This document shows, in pieces, positions 35,208 to 45,100 of a stretch of DNA of 64,000 bases (the stretch's first letter is position 1; each line of letters opens with the position of its first letter). The notes beneath the pieces are model-generated. The model was given only the letters and a program-made list of their open reading frames with translations, searched no databases and had not been told where the DNA came from. Both the position numbers and the translations under genes were made by a program. Source of the stretch: Amylibacter sp. SFDW26 (GTDB lineage: Bacteria; Pseudomonadota; Alphaproteobacteria; Rhodobacterales; Rhodobacteraceae); assembly GCF_009184395.1 (NCBI RefSeq), contig NZ_WEIC01000003.1:1-64000 (forward strand), read 5' to 3'.

Positions 35208-35807
35208 CTATCGCCTGCCAAAAGGATCTCTGAATCCTGCCAAGGCAGGTCCACCCTCACCAAACGCAGGTTTTGGATCGTCGACTCTTGGATCAGTTTC
35301 ACCAAAAAACGGTTTGAGGTCAGGTCCTTCTTCGCCAAAAACGAAGGTTGTCGGCCCACTCTCCTCACCAATAGCTAACGTTGTTGGCCCACCTTCTTCG
35401 CCTAGGGCTAAAGTGGTAAACTGATTACCGCTTGAAGGCGTCGCGGCGATATTCGTCGGGGCAAGCTGATTAATCGGTCGGGTGTTTATTTCCGCCAACA
35501 ACTGAACTTGATCACCAGAGCGACTATATACTTTCACCCCGATTAAGCGCTCGACATCATCTTCCCAAATAACAGATGCGACGATTGGAGTAAGCGCTTG
35601 AAGCGCAATACCTGACGGCGGCTCTGCAACAAAATCCAGGTCTAGTATTCCATCCGCTGATAACACCTTTTCCATCGGCTTAAGTTCGGGATTCGACCAA
35701 CCACTGGTAGTCGCCAAACCAGCAACAGTAATTGAAAGTTGTGGTGGGTTACTCTTTAAGAGAGCTAATTCAATCGAAGATATAGAAAAAAGTCGAATTT
35801 TAGCCAT
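35208..35807 (-). CDS. Graspetide precursor with large folded leader and TTxxxxEE core repeats
   Basis: A 199-aa protein from ATG 35807 (GAGGAG 7 nt upstream; the open frame 34 codons earlier has no site). Residues ~1-115 look like a folded beta-rich domain (SITVAGLATTSGWSNPEL, GILDLDFVAEPPSGIALQ, VERLIGVKVYSRSG). Residues 131-160 contain three 11-residue repeats with cores TTLALGEE, TTLAIGEE and TTFVFGEE. The Gly/Pro/Asp-rich tail (FFGETDPRVDDPKPAFGEGGP) carries degenerate copies. TTxxxxEE is the acceptor-donor pattern of plesiocin-type (group 2) graspetides, whose leaders are usually far shorter. Confidence 0.88.
   Translation of the reverse strand: MAKIRLFSISSIELALLKSNPPQLSITVAGLATTSGWSNPELKPMEKVLSADGILDLDFVAEPPSGIALQALTPIVASVIWEDDVERLIGVKVYSRSGDQVQLLAEINTRPINQLAPTNIAATPSSGNQFTTLALGEEGGPTTLAIGEESGPTTFVFGEEGPDLKPFFGETDPRVDDPKPAFGEGGPALAGFRDPFGRR
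35328..35417 (-). repeat. Tandem core repeats in the graspetide precursor
   Basis: Codons 131-160 encode three 11-residue units with an absolutely kept T-T at the first two positions and G-E-E at the end of each core. In plesiocin-type graspetides these Thr side chains form esters with the two Glu carboxylates. Six ester links would be possible here, two per repeat, if chemistry follows the family. Confidence 0.8.
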
Positions 35808-36023
35808 TATTAAACTCCTCAAAATTAATATTAAAAAAGTACTATGACTCCTGCCAGTGGGCTTTGTCAACTTTAGGTGGTAATGTTCACGAATACCGTG
35901 TTGAAACATCTTTCGTAAAGTGAATGATGCTTACGCCACGCTCATAAGCTATGGTACCATATACAACTTTAGACCAAGAACCCGTTTCGTTCTGTACTAT
36001 ATTTCCACCCTCCAATCTGTAGT

Positions 36024-37421
36024 TCACTTTCCCAGTATGGATTCACTTATCCAGCCTGCTGATTCCGCCGCCAGTTTCCTTGCACTGAACATGACCGTTG
36101 GCGTTGGTGTTTCCGCAAGTTTTCTAAGACCGCTACGACTTGGGGTAAAGAAGTACGATCCCCCCATCGGCGTGATCCAAGATAAATTACGATCGACAAT
36201 TTTTATGGGGCCGGTCGGCCTATTGATCGTGATTTTTTTTTGTTCCGTCGAGAGACCGATCAACAAGTCATGTCCTGGTCCAGGGTTGATCTTGCTGTTC
36301 ATCCATCGTTGCGTAATAAACTCGAATTGCGATTTTATGGACGATTGGAAACAGATAAAAAGCAACCCACGCTCATCTGACGGCTCAACGTCAAAAGTCT
36401 TGCCGAACGGAATACCTCGGCGCAGAATTCTGGGTACATCGACAACATCGGCGCTGCCATTTCTTGGGTTCACCTTTCGAATGTGTGCACCGAACGGGCA
36501 ATGTTGGGCAGCGGCATCATCCGAAAAGTCAAATGAGTTTTCATGCTGTGGAGTTAGGTTGGGATCGACATCCAAATCTTGTCTCACTGGCGCGCCAGAA
36601 GGCCAACGCCCAACTATCAGCGACGCCAACTGTGCAGAAGTTATCTCTGATCCTTCATCTCTCAAGCGTTTAGCCTCAAGCTCGCAAAATTGATTGAAGA
36701 CTTGAACATGCTGTTGCAGCTGTCTAAATACCATCAGTGATCCGTTTACTGTCACACCACGATTGTCAATGACCGGGAAAAAGTCGTTACCCCCTGCCTT
36801 TCTTGGGTAGCCGAAAACAAAATTCCCGATACCTACATCTCCACCTTCATCAAAATCCAGAATCCGTGGCTGAGAGACGCCATCCTGAAATCCGAAATGT
36901 TCGAACCCGCCGATCTTTTCCCCGATTTCAAAATAGGATTGCACCAATCCTACGGATTTTGCTTCACGCGTAAGTTCCGTTACTCGATCTTCCACACTTG
37001 GCTTGTGATTGCCCGCAACGATGAGAAAAACATCAAGCGGCTTGTTTGTGCTTCCAGCGCGCCATTCATCAGGATTAGTTCGGTCTCCGAGAATTGAAGG
37101 AGCACGCTTTAGCATCCCATTGTTGAAGGCGTTGTCACGAATAAATACATCTGTTTGTGTTGTCTTGAGAAGATTTTTACTGATCGATATGCAAAGAAAT
37201 GTCACTCCTTCATTGTTCGTGGGGTCGCGAATAAGCGGCCTCTTTGCTAAGACTTCCGCAACTGAAGTCACATCTTGCGCATGATTTGCTAACCACTGAC
37301 AAGCCGCCGCCATCGTTTCTGGCGTTTCAGTACTGAATCCCACGAATGCCTGATAGTCGCAGTTGAAACCTGCAAGGACATTGCCCTGTATGTCATCCAA
37401 ATTATCATGGAGATTGCTCAT
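36024..37421 (-). CDS. Dye-decolorizing (DyP-type) heme peroxidase
   Basis: A 465-aa DyP-family protein. The distal GxxDG motif is in GFQDGVSQP; the proximal heme His is likely in CPFGAHIRKVNPR; GLLFICFQSSIKSQFEFITQRW is the typical C-terminal core. The protein starts LDDIQGNVLAGFNCDYQAFVGF, as in P/C/D-class DyPs. No signal peptide is present. Its start overlaps the upstream gene stop by 4 nt (ATGA) and it reads towards the graspetide precursor 217 nt away. It may modify the peptide or act alone against peroxides. Confidence 0.93.
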   Translation of the reverse strand: MSNLHDNLDDIQGNVLAGFNCDYQAFVGFSTETPETMAAACQWLANHAQDVTSVAEVLAKRPLIRDPTNNEGVTFLCISISKNLLKTTQTDVFIRDNAFNNGMLKRAPSILGDRTNPDEWRAGSTNKPLDVFLIVAGNHKPSVEDRVTELTREAKSVGLVQSYFEIGEKIGGFEHFGFQDGVSQPRILDFDEGGDVGIGNFVFGYPRKAGGNDFFPVIDNRGVTVNGSLMVFRQLQQHVQVFNQFCELEAKRLRDEGSEITSAQLASLIVGRWPSGAPVRQDLDVDPNLTPQHENSFDFSDDAAAQHCPFGAHIRKVNPRNGSADVVDVPRILRRGIPFGKTFDVEPSDERGLLFICFQSSIKSQFEFITQRWMNSKINPGPGHDLLIGLSTEQKKITINRPTGPIKIVDRNLSWITPMGGSYFFTPSRSGLRKLAETPTPTVMFSARKLAAESAGWISESILGK

Positions 37422-38863
37422 CGCTTTGAAGGTACTTTTCCAGTGAGAGATATGGGCTGAGGGATGAAGCCTGCGAGGAGCCCTGAAGAACTAGGGCCTT
37501 TGGGCAAAAGGTCGTCAAACGCAAGAGTGGAACCAAGACGACACTCATTTGTTGACGACCCAAGAAGAGTCTCGCTGTTGTCAATTCTGCAACAGGTACC
37601 CAAACAAGGTACAATAGGGCCGACTAAATTATCTTCTCTTTTCCAGCGAGTTACAAATAAATGGACAGATAGGAGCTCTGCCAACTGGCTTGGGTAAATA
37701 AGATTGTTTCCACCAAGCTTGAGATCGCTCACTGTTAAGTTTTCGGTTGATGGAACTTCTAATTCAACACGCAGAGCCCTGCTTTTACCTTCCACCCAAA
37801 GATCATCTCCTCTGACGACCTTCCACCATTCCCTTGGCACAATTGTTTTGTTGTCCGGCATTAACAGTTGCTCGTGATCAATGCCCGCAATGTACAAACC
37901 TACTGGATTGGCAAGTGTATAGATGTAGCTATCGATGACTTGTTGATAAGCTTGTTTGGAAATTTGCGGATCGCTATTACGGTTAGGTTCACCACTTTGA
38001 TTACAGCATATTAGACGTTCTTCATCCGAAGCATCAACCAATTTGCCATTAGCATCTGACCTCGCAAGGGCCGAAACACCAGCAAGGTTCACTTCAGCCC
38101 CAAGCGAATTTGCTCTATGTGACAAATGTACTATTCCTGGGTCAATATTTAACGTATTCCTCGGATTAAACCCCCCTGGGGTTGCGATCGTTCGGAGCGT
38201 TCCATCATTTTGCCTGCGGTAAAGACCATTCTGAGCCCTAAGATCATCCACGCGAATACCAGTAGTCTCCGTAAATTCTTCATAAATTTCGACTACCGCT
38301 TTTTCGTCTGATTCAAAAAGTTTAGAGAAATAATCATATCCTTCAGCGACGAAGATCACTTTTGTGATGTTACCTTGGTCGTCGCGGCGTGCAGTCCATT
38401 CTAGGTATTCGTCCTGTCGGTGTCGTGTAGGAAAATCTAAAACCGAGCCTGACTGATCTACGAAGACTCCACGCCGATGATCTTCATCGCCAATAGTATC
38501 GACCGCTCGAAAGCTACCATCTGAATCTATGTCGTTAGGGGGAAAATCAGTCCAAGGAGCGAGTCTGCGCACTAATCGAGGAAATCCATTCCAAGCCTGT
38601 ACAGCAATCGTTTCGGCAGTTTTAGGTATTGTTCGATCAATTCCCGCTTCAATAAGATATCGGTTAGTTGGGTCAAAGTACGAAAGTTCTGGGGCAACAT
38701 TTACCAAGTCTTGTATTGTTACCTGCTTTGGATCTTTGCCCAATACATTGGCCACTAAGACGACTGTGATCCCCAATGACTCATCCACCATCTCTTGATG
38801 CCAAACATTTGGATCTCTGAAATCGCTTAAACCTGCTGGTGCATTAAAAAACCATTCGCTCAT
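37418..38863 (-). CDS. Unknown 481-aa protein coupled to the DyP peroxidase
   Basis: I do not recognise this soluble protein. It starts MSEWFFNAPAGLSDFRDPNVWH after GGAG, has a mixed fold with many acidic loops (DIDSDGSFRAVDTIGDEDHRRG), and two Cys clusters near the C-terminus (ICCNQSG; CLGTCCRID). Its stop overlaps the peroxidase start (ATGA), so the two are made together. It is the first gene of the leftward cluster ending with the ATP-grasp and PPDK-like genes. A partner or substrate of the peroxidase is the simplest guess. Confidence 0.75.
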   Translation of the reverse strand: MSEWFFNAPAGLSDFRDPNVWHQEMVDESLGITVVLVANVLGKDPKQVTIQDLVNVAPELSYFDPTNRYLIEAGIDRTIPKTAETIAVQAWNGFPRLVRRLAPWTDFPPNDIDSDGSFRAVDTIGDEDHRRGVFVDQSGSVLDFPTRHRQDEYLEWTARRDDQGNITKVIFVAEGYDYFSKLFESDEKAVVEIYEEFTETTGIRVDDLRAQNGLYRRQNDGTLRTIATPGGFNPRNTLNIDPGIVHLSHRANSLGAEVNLAGVSALARSDANGKLVDASDEERLICCNQSGEPNRNSDPQISKQAYQQVIDSYIYTLANPVGLYIAGIDHEQLLMPDNKTIVPREWWKVVRGDDLWVEGKSRALRVELEVPSTENLTVSDLKLGGNNLIYPSQLAELLSVHLFVTRWKREDNLVGPIVPCLGTCCRIDNSETLLGSSTNECRLGSTLAFDDLLPKGPSSSGLLAGFIPQPISLTGKVPSKR

Positions 38864-39198
38864 AATAATTCAACTCCACTCAAAATTCATAAATTTAAAA
38901 ATTGGGTCGATGATGCTCTTTACTGCTAAAAAAGTCAATTTTATCACGAATTCAATTTTTTGATCAACCTGCTGCATAGTGATTTACAAGCATCGCAATG
39001 CGGGTCGAATGCAATACTTGATAACATTCATCTCCCGTAGAACCACCTGAATGTAGAACGTGTTTCAGGATGATGCGTTAGTCAAAATGTCTCTGTATGG
39101 GATTACCCTTTTCGATCCGCAACCAGGGACTCGTCAAAGAATGAGTGATTTTAGGCCAAGCATTACTACAATGTTACTTGCGAAACATCGCGTGTCCC
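38864..39198. other. 335-base gap upstream of the RiPP cluster
   Basis: No gene is supported; a 70-codon plus-strand frame at 39060 is antisense to doc and has no ribosome site. The promoter of the leftward 38863-32113 cluster should lie here. It is AT-rich near 38880-38960. No repeat was noticed. Confidence 0.4.
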
Positions 39199-39579
39199 CT
39201 ACCCTTTATCCTGTGTTCGCAACCACTCCGCTAGCGCTAATTCATCAACCTGACCTTGAGCAACGGCGATAATCTTCGGTCCAATAATTGCAGTGTTCCA
39301 CTCAAGAGAAATACCATTAAGCGCCAAACAAACATCCATAACCCTAAAACCAGTGCGCTTGTTTGCATCGTTAAACAAATGGCCTGTTGAAATAACTACA
39401 GCATAGCTTGCTGCAAGATCAAAGACATCACGAATTAGGCCATAAGATAACCGAAAATCTATCCGAGACAAAGCACCTGGCAATGATTTATCTTTCGCCA
39501 TACCAGCCAGTTCTCCATCATTTAAGACAAGATCATGGATACGTATAACATCCTCCTCAGAGACAAGTATCAAACCCAT
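39199..39579 (-). CDS. doc: Doc-family (Fic fold) toxin
   Basis: A 126-aa toxin with the Fic/Doc core HLFNDANKRTGF (family HxFx(N/D)xNKR). Doc phosphorylates elongation factor EF-Tu and stops translation. I start at ATG 39579, one base after the antitoxin stop, which gives normal Doc length and fits MGLILVSEEDVIRIHD; a longer frame upstream lies inside the antitoxin gene. It pairs with the Phd/YefM antitoxin. Confidence 0.9.
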   Translation of the reverse strand: MGLILVSEEDVIRIHDLVLNDGELAGMAKDKSLPGALSRIDFRLSYGLIRDVFDLAASYAVVISTGHLFNDANKRTGFRVMDVCLALNGISLEWNTAIIGPKIIAVAQGQVDELALAEWLRTQDKG

Positions 39580-39580
39580 C

Positions 39581-39829
39581 CTACTTGTCCTTAAGGTAAT
39601 CCAAGACTGGTTGTGCCATGCGGTTGGAAGTTTCCAAAATAGCAGCAACTTCACTGGGAGATGCAAAACGTGGTTCGGTATCATCTACAGCTGCCACGGG
39701 AACAATATATCCAACACATTCATTGTTCTTTAAAATCGCCACAGGCCTATCAGCGGCTTTATCAAAAATTTTTGCTGGTTCCCGCAATTCTGTGATGCCG
39801 ACTGTACGGTTGGTAAGAAGACGCTTCAT
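39581..39829 (-). CDS. Phd/YefM-family antitoxin
   Basis: An 82-aa antitoxin starting at ATG 39829 (GGAAG 8 nt upstream). The N-terminal Phd fold (VGITELREPAKIFDKAADRPVAILKNNECVGYIVP) binds operator DNA, and the polar C-terminus (EVAAILETSNRMAQPVLDYLKDK) would wrap the Doc toxin. Autoregulation through its own promoter is typical. The toxin follows directly. Confidence 0.9.
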   Translation of the reverse strand: MKRLLTNRTVGITELREPAKIFDKAADRPVAILKNNECVGYIVPVAAVDDTEPRFASPSEVAAILETSNRMAQPVLDYLKDK

Positions 39830-39944
39830 GATACTTACTTCCATGTATGCTTTAGATGTGCGTATAATTATTCACATAATATCACACATACTCGCATTAT
39901 TCAAACAAATCAATTCTTCAAGTACTAGAGCAATAATTGACCTA

Positions 39945-39962
39945 AGTTACGATAACAGGAAT
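39945..39962 (+). repeat. Degenerate third copy of the recombination-site repeat
   Basis: AGTTACGATAACAGGAAT matches the 24-bp repeat at 41037-41060 (AGTAACGATAAC-T-AGGAAT) with one substitution and one missing base, in the same orientation. It lies ~140 nt upstream of the tyrosine recombinase start. Only the 18-bp core matches. Confidence 0.6.
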
Positions 39963-40103
39963 ACTCTATCTTAATGAGAAATTCTCGGCATCAGCTCTCG
40001 ATTTTCTTACCATTTTTAAAGATTTATCCGATATCCATTTGGCAACTTTGGCAAAACTTGAAAAGCCGTTCCTAAAGTAATCAATACCTGAAGGAACAAC
40101 CTA

Positions 40104-41039
40104 GTGTCAAAAATTAAGAACTCTCAATTCATCTCATTCTGCCAAAATCAACTTGGGCTAAGCATTCACTCGTTGCGAGCCTATCAACAAGATTTACAAG
40201 CCTTTGAAAAATTCATTGCATTACAGTCGGAAAACACATCCGTTACTCATGAACTGCTTATTAGTTTTCACCTGCATCTTCGAAATACAGAGGAACACAG
40301 TCCAGCGACAATTAGGCGGCGGTTTGTAACGTTGCGATCATACTTTAAATGGTTAGAGCAACAAAAAGATGGATACCCAGATCCATTTACTGGTCTAAAA
40401 TTGGATATCAAAGTTCCACAAAGGTTACCTAGGCCAATAGATCGTCCCACTTTATCTGTCTTGTTTAAATCTGCCAAACGCATAGTTGAAGTTACACCAG
40501 AACTTCCGCAAAACTCAAAATTGATTTCACCGTCACAAACCACAGGTTTGGTCGCGAGAATACTCGTCGTTACTGGCATGAGGATCGGCGAAATAACAAA
40601 TTTGAAATTAGGCGATATCTCAGGGGCATGTACAAGAATTAGAGTCATTGGAAAGGGTGACAAGGAACGCACGGTATATGTTACCAATGAGCGGCTATTG
40701 ATGGATTTACGATCATATTGGGAACAGAGAACATTGCAGTACGAAACAGCTGATTATCTGTTTTTGAACCGTCGAGGTACTCGGCTTACCGAAGCTGCTT
40801 TCAGAAAACGCTTGCGATCTTTGTGTAAAACACTCCTAATTTCGCCATACGTAACCCCACATCAATTTAGGCACTCGGCAGCAACGCTACTGATTGAGGA
40901 AGGAGTAGATATACGCATCGTACAACGACTTTTGGGCCATGCCAGCATTTCAACCACTGAGATATACACAAAAGTCTCTGATAATTCCCTCGTCTCAGCA
41001 ATCGAACGTGCTGATACATTAGCTCAGGTTGACTTCTAG
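40104..41039 (+). CDS. Tyrosine recombinase (XerC/D-like) beside the inverted repeats
   Basis: A 311-aa integrase. An N-terminal SAM-like core-binding domain (NQLGLSIHSLRAYQQDLQAFEKFI) precedes the catalytic domain with Arg (VTGMRIGEITNL), Lys (GKGDKERTV), HQFRHSAA (H-x-x-R), LLGHAS and nucleophile Tyr (TTEIYTKV). All family residues are present. GTG start, with AAGGA 8 nt upstream. Its TAG stop forms the first three bases of the left 24-bp repeat, so the gene abuts its probable crossover site. It lies outside the segment between the repeats. It is the likely invertase of that segment. Confidence 0.92.
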   Translation: MSKIKNSQFISFCQNQLGLSIHSLRAYQQDLQAFEKFIALQSENTSVTHELLISFHLHLRNTEEHSPATIRRRFVTLRSYFKWLEQQKDGYPDPFTGLKLDIKVPQRLPRPIDRPTLSVLFKSAKRIVEVTPELPQNSKLISPSQTTGLVARILVVTGMRIGEITNLKLGDISGACTRIRVIGKGDKERTVYVTNERLLMDLRSYWEQRTLQYETADYLFLNRRGTRLTEAAFRKRLRSLCKTLLISPYVTPHQFRHSAATLLIEEGVDIRIVQRLLGHASISTTEIYTKVSDNSLVSAIERADTLAQVDF

Positions 41040-41060
41040 TAACGATAACTAGGAATTATG
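41037..41060 (+). repeat. Left 24-bp inverted repeat (probable crossover site)
   Basis: The sequence TAGT followed by AACGATAACTAGGAATTATG. It is a perfect reverse complement of 45247-45270. TAGTAA...AACTA inside it gives partial dyad symmetry, as in tyrosine-recombinase core sites. It contains the recombinase stop codon and an AGGA ribosome site serving the glycosyltransferase ATG at 41062. Confidence 0.9.
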
Positions 41061-41061
41061 C

Positions 41062-42147
41062 ATGTCGATTTCAGTCGTTGTAAGCATCCTCAATGCTCCA
41101 GCACTCACTGCTAATTTTCTTTCTAGACTCGCTGAACTCAGAGCAAATGAAGAGTTTGAAGTAGTGCTAGTTTGTGACGGCGATCAGAACATCGGCACTC
41201 AGCAAGTGATAGGAACCTATCATGGCTCCCTAAAGCCGACCGTTGTCGTCAATGAGGAAACCTTGGGTTATGGCGCCGCAAATAATCGCGGCGTAGAAGC
41301 GGCGACAGGTGACGTGTTGGTCTTCATGAACACTGACGTCTTTCCGGAGGAAACGGCGATCACAAAACTTGCCAAGACCCTGAACGACAACGCTGACATC
41401 GGTATAGTACAAGCCCTCCTTATATACCCGCAGAATGGCAAGGTACAGAGTTGTGGACACATATTCGGGCCATTTTTCAATCGCCACGCACTGATGGGCC
41501 GTCCAAGCTCATCCCAGATCGTTCAAAGGCCGAGTGACCGGCAGGCTTTAACATCAGCTTTTTATGCGATGAGATCGAGCGACTTTCAAAGGCTGGGTGG
41601 CTTCGACACCATTTATCTTAATAGCCACGAAGGTATGGAATTGTCGCTACGCGTTCATCTTGATGGAATGCGTTGCTTCTATAATCCTACTTGCCGAGGA
41701 TTTCACGTTCAAGGCAGCTCAAGGCAACACATGTCAATTGACGAACGACAACAACTAGCGATCTTTTGGTCTCGCTGGCACGATAAAATCCAGCGCGACC
41801 TTGATGACCTACTCGCCTTACAGCTCACGGAACGCTTGAGAACACAGCACTATTTGGTGATCAATTCAAGTACCAATCTACTGTGGCAATCATCCCTAGA
41901 TGCGCTTGGCGTTCAGACTGAGATCATCGCCGAGACGGCTCTACGTGGGCATTCGCTCGTACTTCAGGATACTCTTGTTCCTGATATCAAGAAAGCGCGG
42001 AGGCCAATGTTATTTTTAACCGATCACTTTTCCCATATCTCCAAGAACTTAGTTTGGTTTTCAGAAAGACCTGAACAGGAAGATCTGGTGTTTGACTGTC
42101 ATGGAAACGTGATCCGTATACGTGAGCTCCTACAAAATCTACCATAG
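41062..42147 (+). CDS. GT2-family glycosyltransferase in the invertible segment
   Basis: A 361-aa protein. The N-terminal ~230 residues are a GT-A fold: ISVVVSILNAPALTANFLSRL, VVLVCDGD, NEETLGYGAANNRGVEAATGDVLVFMNTDVF (the metal-binding DxD-like NTD). GGFDTIYLNSHEGMELSLRVHLDG carries the likely catalytic acid region. A ~130-residue C-terminal extension is of unknown role. It probably transfers a sugar to a surface polysaccharide. The start ATG 41062 uses AGGA inside the repeat; the ATG at the repeat end (41058) leads to an early stop. It overlaps the STAND gene's 3' end by 9 nt. Confidence 0.9.
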   Translation: MSISVVVSILNAPALTANFLSRLAELRANEEFEVVLVCDGDQNIGTQQVIGTYHGSLKPTVVVNEETLGYGAANNRGVEAATGDVLVFMNTDVFPEETAITKLAKTLNDNADIGIVQALLIYPQNGKVQSCGHIFGPFFNRHALMGRPSSSQIVQRPSDRQALTSAFYAMRSSDFQRLGGFDTIYLNSHEGMELSLRVHLDGMRCFYNPTCRGFHVQGSSRQHMSIDERQQLAIFWSRWHDKIQRDLDDLLALQLTERLRTQHYLVINSSTNLLWQSSLDALGVQTEIIAETALRGHSLVLQDTLVPDIKKARRPMLFLTDHFSHISKNLVWFSERPEQEDLVFDCHGNVIRIRELLQNLP

Positions 42148-45100
42148 ACGCGGATCAATCTGGAAGTTGTTACCTCTCTCATTGAATGCCCAGCTAACGG
42201 ATCTCGCTTTATGGATGAGAGAGAGGTTATGTATAGCAACGTCTTGATAAGACGCACCCAGATCATTTGTCAGCTCTAAATGGGCGTCCATAAAAGTTGC
42301 CGCTTCGGAACCGTTATTCAGCGCTTCTATTATGCCGCGAAGATGAAAATATAACATTTGGCGTCGGGGGGCTGCGTTCAATGCGTTCTTGAGTCGACTG
42401 ATCTCATCCAAGGCCTTGGTGGCCTCCTCACACCTGTCGGCGATCAAGTAAAGCGCCGAAATTTGAAGGAGGCAATTTGCATATTCTTGTTCAAATCCTG
42501 CATCTTGAAGATCTTTTGCAAGGGCCTCAACCATGGTAGGCGTATGTTGGTTCAAGAGAGCTTGCAGGTATGCGATTTGTGCTTTACACACCATCAATCG
42601 CCTTTGTTGGTTACCTGCTTCTAGATACAACTTTTTAGCTGCCATCAACTCCTTCAACGCTTGCGCTGGCGCGACAAGTATCAGACTCTTGCCCCTGTCC
42701 ATCAGCAGATGGGCGGATTCGTGTTTGAGAGCATTTTGTTCAGCAACGGCAAGCCCACTGTGGAACGCCGCTTCAGCATCTACCTTAGAGTCTTGGAGAT
42801 AGTGGACCATCATAAGGCGGTTCAACGTTGTCAGTTTCGCATCAACGATTGGCCCAGGTTCAAAAGCAAATTTAAGACTGTCCAACTCATTCAGAAGATT
42901 GTTTGCACTTGTCTGAAAGTTATCCAAATCGTGTTGCCAGAAACGCAAATTCAGCAGTTCAGACCTTGCTTTACAGACATTTGGCACCACTGTTTTGTCG
43001 CCGCGATATGCCTCAGCCAACTGAATGGTCGCTTCAAAGTACCGCTTCGCGCACCCAGAACCCTCGGTATGATTGACACAATCGGCATAACCATAGGCAA
43101 TCGATACATGCTGATCCGGAGTTAGTCCGAGTTCTCGTACATCTTCTCTTTCTATAAGCTGATTCAAGGTAAACGACAAAAGTTTCGCGCTCCCAAATTG
43201 TGTTCGACGCAGCAGTTCGCTGCATGCGTTAATCGCTTTCGGAAAATATGAGCGACTCCACTTTCCACCGCACAAACAAAGATGTCCAAGGAGTTCATTG
43301 ATACGTTGGGGGTCTCGGTCAAGCAAGCGTTCAATATGGCTGGCAACACTATCTGAGTAGATCGAACGCCTCTTAAGATAGGCCGCACGCAACAGGTCGT
43401 GTGATGACACAACTGACGCTGGTGCTCCTATTTCCTCTCGCCTTCTAGAGAACAATTCGCTATCAATCAACTCATCAACAATCTCTTCGCCAAACTGTTG
43501 TACAAGGTAGTCTTCGGGTACTCCAGTATCGAGGAGCGCAACGAGGTCTGCCGCCTCTTCGACGTTTGCGGTCTGGATGCGTGCCGCCACCTCAGGAATA
43601 GATGCCGACACAAGAATGGATCGGAATTCCGATACCGCTACATCCTCTGGTAGATGCATAAGCTCAGTGTTGGCCCGCAATTCGCTTACAAGATATCGTA
43701 GTTCAAGGACCGTCCGGACCAATTTGCGAACCTCAGGCAACACCACACGCAAAACACTGGGTTTGAGAAAGTGACTTAGCTCTGCTTGTATATCTAGCTG
43801 CGTAAGCCGCTTGACAAATATGCTACGCACGAGAATAGGACGTAATGCGTTATCGAGTTCTTTAAAGTTCGGATGTTGCGCCAGCACGACCATCAACCTA
43901 GCTTTGCTATTTTGCAGTATCTCAAGCCACCTAGTGAGAACCCTCAAACTAAGCTGGTCGGCCTTTTGGACATCGTCGAAAATTACGACTTTGTTGTCTC
44001 CTCGGGGATGATGGATCAAAAGTTCTTCAAACCTCCCTCCTGAAACAAGGGTTTCTAGAACATCCTGTGCCTTAGTCGCGTCTCGTGCACCCTCGTGGAG
44101 TGAGGCAATTAAGTCTTGCGGAAAATCCATTGTTTTTTTGCGCCCACCATTCTCTAGGCCCTTGAGGTCTGAACCTGCTCCAAAGAGCGTAAAAAGAAGA
44201 CTTCTACAAAGCTCACGCGCATTCCGTCCTGGTTCGTTAAATTGGTGCAAATGGGTGCTTTGGTCCTGCGTATTTTGACGTATCTCTCGCAAAATATAGG
44301 ATTTTCCATCACCTGAACCACCTGAGAGTGAAATACAACCTGTTAGCGGCGTGTCTCTAAATTGGCGTAAAGCATCATGCAGGCGTTGCGATGCTTTCAG
44401 CTGTCCGGAGCACGATAAGCGAATGTCTTCTGGACCGACAGAATAGTGAAAAGTTGCAGCGCTATGCCTATCCCCAGCCTGATCAAAAAGGGAGACAGTT
44501 GCCTTCCCGTTGGGGTGCATTTGACGCGCTTTGACAGGCACGGGAACGATATGACGCCCGCACCTCAGCTGCATATTGGCTGGCATTTGCGGTGTCGGTT
44601 TGAGTTCAAGTCCGGATGCTTCCAGTTTGACTGCGATTTTCATCTTGTCGGTTACACTGACAATCAATGCAAGAATTAGCTCTTCATCTTTAAGAACAGC
44701 TTTTCTCTTCTCCCAGTGACCGTCAAAAAAGTCATCGCAGCTTAAGAGTTGGGCTGAGATTAATTTTGGTCGTTGACCAGTTGACGCTGGGCGAAGCGGT
44801 TCAACCCCAGAAAAGTACTTCGTGACCATGCCCGGTTTACGGTCGAGCCACTCTTCAATGTGCTCTTTATCTATAAAATGAACGCCCCCTTGTAGGGTTT
44901 GCCGCAACACTTGCTGGGCCCGTAGAATATACGAGTCTGGAAACCTGCTATTCGTCAGAAACATCAAGGCCCGCACAGAGCGATCCAACATTGCGGAAAC
45001 GACGGTCGGATCGAGTTGTCCTTTTGAAAGAGCCCTCTTCCCGTTCTTTGTGAACTTTGCTTCTGCCCAATGTGTAGACGTCAGCCGTGTGCCGAAGACA

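Noticed and set aside
35920-36693. A 257-codon plus-strand frame
   Set aside because: It is antisense to the DyP peroxidase, has no ribosome site, and a shadow-like composition (Ser, Arg and Cys rich).
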